64,000 nt of DNA from Saprospiraceae bacterium (GTDB lineage Bacteria; Bacteroidota; Bacteroidia; Chitinophagales; Saprospiraceae): assembly GCA_016713025.1 (NCBI GenBank), contig JADJPZ010000004.1, forward strand, positions 1,922,001 through 1,986,000. The letters run 5' to 3'. Position 1 is the first letter of the stretch; every line of letters starts with the position of its first letter. The translations under genes and the position numbers were made by a program. Under the pieces are notes generated by a model that saw only the letters and a list, made by a program, of their open reading frames with translations, had not been told where the DNA came from and ran no database searches. This document shows, in pieces, positions 62,298-64,000 of this stretch.

Positions 62298-64000
62298 TCA
62301 TTTGTTACCTGTATAAAAGTGAACATCCATTTTATCGGTTGATGCCAACTTGTACTTTTTGTAGTACCTATGGGAGCCTTTATTACAATCGTGTTCCATC
62401 CTTTTTTTAGTGGAATCATTGTCGGAACTCTGTATTCATACCCTTCGTCCATGAGTGGAATCTCTTGATTACCTTTTTGCCCGGCACGAAGCCAATTCGG
62501 AGGTAAAACTTCTGTATTGTTGCACCAGATTTTACTAAACTTATTATCCCATGCATTTTTTGGAGGAGAATCAGATCCCTGAGCTCTGCCTAAATTATTG
62601 AAACCAATCCAAAATTTTGACACACTATTCTCTTCACTCCATACCTGCGTAGTCGCATACCATGTAGTACTATCTTTTGGATTTGGCAATACCGCATCAA
62701 TGGCCGGAGCCCAAAAATGTCGCAAAATAATGGTACCACCGATAGCTTTTACAGATGCCTGTGTTTTTTTAAAAAAACCTGGTGTCAATTCCGGATCAAA
62801 CTTTTTTGACAGGTCACCTTTGTTTTCGTATGGACCGAATAGCTGCCATTTCTGATGAGTTTGTGCAAAATAAGGAAATGGCTTTTCTTTAAAATATTGT
62901 GATTTGTGATTAAGCAGCCGTTTTTCAAAATTGATCAGATGTTGATATTGATCAATTTTGTTTTCTTCTATTTTTGCCAACCATTTAGACTCACCACCTC
63001 CCTGCCAGGTTCTTTCTGCAAAAGTAAGAATGCCGGGATAAACAGGATTCATAGTCAACAAATCTTCTTCTTTTGATACTGCCCTATCATGCCATAAACA
63101 TAGAATACCTCCCAGATTGAGACTGTCGCCTTTATCCGCATTGTTTATTTTTCTGTAGAAAATTGTAGGCACCGCCTCAAGTGGATCCATATGGTTGAGA
63201 TATAAATGTCTGGAATCTACAAGTTTTAATTTCTTATTCGCTTTTATAAAATCCTTATTTTCCTGCCATATTTGCCTTATGGTATTATCTCCAAAATTTC
63301 CTCCAGGTTGCCACCCTATCACTTTTTTACCTTTGCTTTCTATAAGTTGAGTTACTTCTGGTATGAAGTTTTTATTTGTTATCTTTACTTCATCTGATCC
63401 TATATGAATATAAGGTATGTCATATGTGTCACAAAACTCCGAAAGAATATTTTTGACCACTAAAAGTCCTGAGTCGCTTTGCATATCAAATTTCATCGCG
63501 CGGGTAAAAGCTGCGCTGTGGCCAGGCATATCAATTTCAGGAATCAGGGTGATATGGCGTTCCTTGCAGTATTGTACCAGCTCCTTTATTTCATCAATAC
63601 TATAATACATTCCTTTGTTGCGCAACATATGCTCCGGATAGGTCAGTTGAGGATACCTTGCTATTTGAATCCTCCAGGCTATATCTTCTGTGGCATGAAA
63701 GTGAAAAACGTTCATTTTATATTTTGCCAAAATATCGATTTGATCTTTTAAAGAATTTACCGTTACAAAATTACGTCCTACATCTATCATATACCCGCGC
63801 CATGCAAAAGCGGGCCAATCTTCAATATTACATCCTTCTACGCTACTTCCTGTCCTCGATAACTGGATTAATGTTTGAATTCCATTAAAGATACCATGGG
63901 AAGAGTTTGCTTTTATCAAAATATTTTTTTCACTCACTGAAAGATGATATCCTTCTTTTGGATTGTCTGTCAGTTGTTCACCGGTTAATATTAATTCTAT
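62294..64000 (-). CDS. GH20 beta-N-acetylhexosaminidase, 5' end outside the window
   Basis: A GH20 enzyme running off the right edge; the frame is open to 64000, so the GTG at 63937 is internal, not the start. The barrel is shown by FAWRGYMIDVGRNFVTV, HFHATEDIAWRIQIARYPQL, the strand LIPEIDMPGHSAAF and the catalytic Asp-Glu pair in YIHIGSDEVKI, which act in substrate-assisted catalysis. The C-terminal region has a sugar-binding-like domain (WIGFNNLGRAQGSDSPPKNA, NWLRAGQKGNQEIPLMDEGY). It releases terminal GlcNAc/GalNAc from glycans such as chitin oligomers or glycoproteins. Its last 244 bp recur at 40927, which marks the island edge. Confidence 0.85.
   Translation of the reverse strand: MELILTGEQLTDNPKEGYHLSVSEKNILIKANSSHGIFNGIQTLIQLSRTGSSVEGCNIEDWPAFAWRGYMIDVGRNFVTVNSLKDQIDILAKYKMNVFHFHATEDIAWRIQIARYPQLTYPEHMLRNKGMYYSIDEIKELVQYCKERHITLIPEIDMPGHSAAFTRAMKFDMQSDSGLLVVKNILSEFCDTYDIPYIHIGSDEVKITNKNFIPEVTQLIESKGKKVIGWQPGGNFGDNTIRQIWQENKDFIKANKKLKLVDSRHLYLNHMDPLEAVPTIFYRKINNADKGDSLNLGGILCLWHDRAVSKEEDLLTMNPVYPGILTFAERTWQGGGESKWLAKIEENKIDQYQHLINFEKRLLNHKSQYFKEKPFPYFAQTHQKWQLFGPYENKGDLSKKFDPELTPGFFKKTQASVKAIGGTIILRHFWAPAIDAVLPNPKDSTTWYATTQVWSEENSVSKFWIGFNNLGRAQGSDSPPKNAWDNKFSKIWCNNTEVLPPNWLRAGQKGNQEIPLMDEGYEYRVPTMIPLKKGWNTIVIKAPIGTTKSTSWHQPIKWMFTFIQVTND

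Larger units (their letters stand above)
40927..62537. mobile_element. Putative PUL genomic island bracketed by GH20-3'-end direct repeats
   Basis: Two direct repeats of about 245 bp (40927-41174 and 62294-62537, roughly 96% identical by eye) bound a 21-kb block holding transporter, rbsK, ADP-ribosylglycohydrolase-fold gene, GH5, GH127, GH27, esterase, GH3, SusD, SusC and LacI. Recombination across the repeats would leave lspA facing an intact GH20 gene. No integrase or transposase is visible inside, so how it entered is unknown. Extent and mobility are inferred from the repeats alone. Confidence 0.5.

Noticed and set aside
1..64000. tRNA or rRNA genes
   Set aside because: I saw no cloverleaf with conserved TTCGANNC arms ending in an acceptor stem and no rRNA-like stretch, though a covariance-model search was not possible here.

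Overview
The window comes from an AT-rich member of the Bacteroidota. The evidence is two SusC/SusD pairs, promoters of the type TTTG-N19-TAnnTTTG, a cluster of DUF4252 proteins behind an ECF sigma factor, an Omp28/DUF6029 pair, a remnant of a type IX secretion C-terminal domain, and many secreted proteins with short signal peptides. The mix (TrpB2, BNR/sortilin-like protein, Omp28, TDH/KBL) would fit Saprospiria or Chitinophagia, but the sequence alone does not settle the family. I see no rRNA, tRNA or CRISPR array.

Layout. 0-2.1 kb: a xylulokinase and a junction of two gene remnants (a T9SS C-terminal tail and an AraC C-terminus). 2.4-13 kb: a minus-strand catabolic cluster of SusC, SusD and a BNR-repeat protein with a clear promoter, preceded by an SGNH hydrolase and a sulfatase. 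12.86-13.43 kb: a satellite of about 57 decamers with a higher-order unit of 136/156 bp. 13.4-22.7 kb: housekeeping and secreted genes (RidA, AlkD-like, M20 amidohydrolase, YCII, Omp28 + DUF6029, TrpB2). 23-29 kb: an Rpn-type nuclease, a DUF5362 membrane protein, an ECF sigma / membrane protein / three DUF4252 locus whose last copy has an in-frame stop, and an Amidase_3 gene. 29-41 kb: a KBL-like enzyme, di-haem peroxidase, a frameshifted M14 carboxypeptidase, a PGAP1-like hydrolase, RNase HI, fmt, a MITE-like element, threonine dehydrogenase plus a frameshifted kbl, and lspA.

41-62 kb is a polysaccharide utilization locus (PUL): ureide-permease/RbsU-like transporter, ribokinase, a secreted ADP-ribosylglycohydrolase-fold protein, GH5, GH127, GH27, a sialate-O-acetylesterase-type enzyme, GH3, GH16 debris, SusD and SusC, with a divergent LacI regulator. 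The susC promoter is a perfect TTTG-N19-TACATTTG and two CAAWCGWTTG palindromes lie directly on its start region. The predicted logic is that LacI represses the whole minus-strand block; SusCD imports oligosaccharides that GH5/GH3/GH27/GH127 and the esterase trim; and the transporter plus RbsK take up and phosphorylate a released pentose.

The most striking observation is that this block is bracketed by two direct repeats of about 245 bp (about 96% identical by eye). One is the 3' end of the GH20 hexosaminidase gene at 62.3-62.5 kb. The other is a stranded, frameshifted copy of the same 3' end at 40.9-41.2 kb, next to lspA. This is the footprint expected if a roughly 21-kb PUL island entered the 3' end of the GH20 gene. 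Several genes carry single-base losses in short homopolymers (M14, kbl, GH27), which may be real decay or sequencing error.
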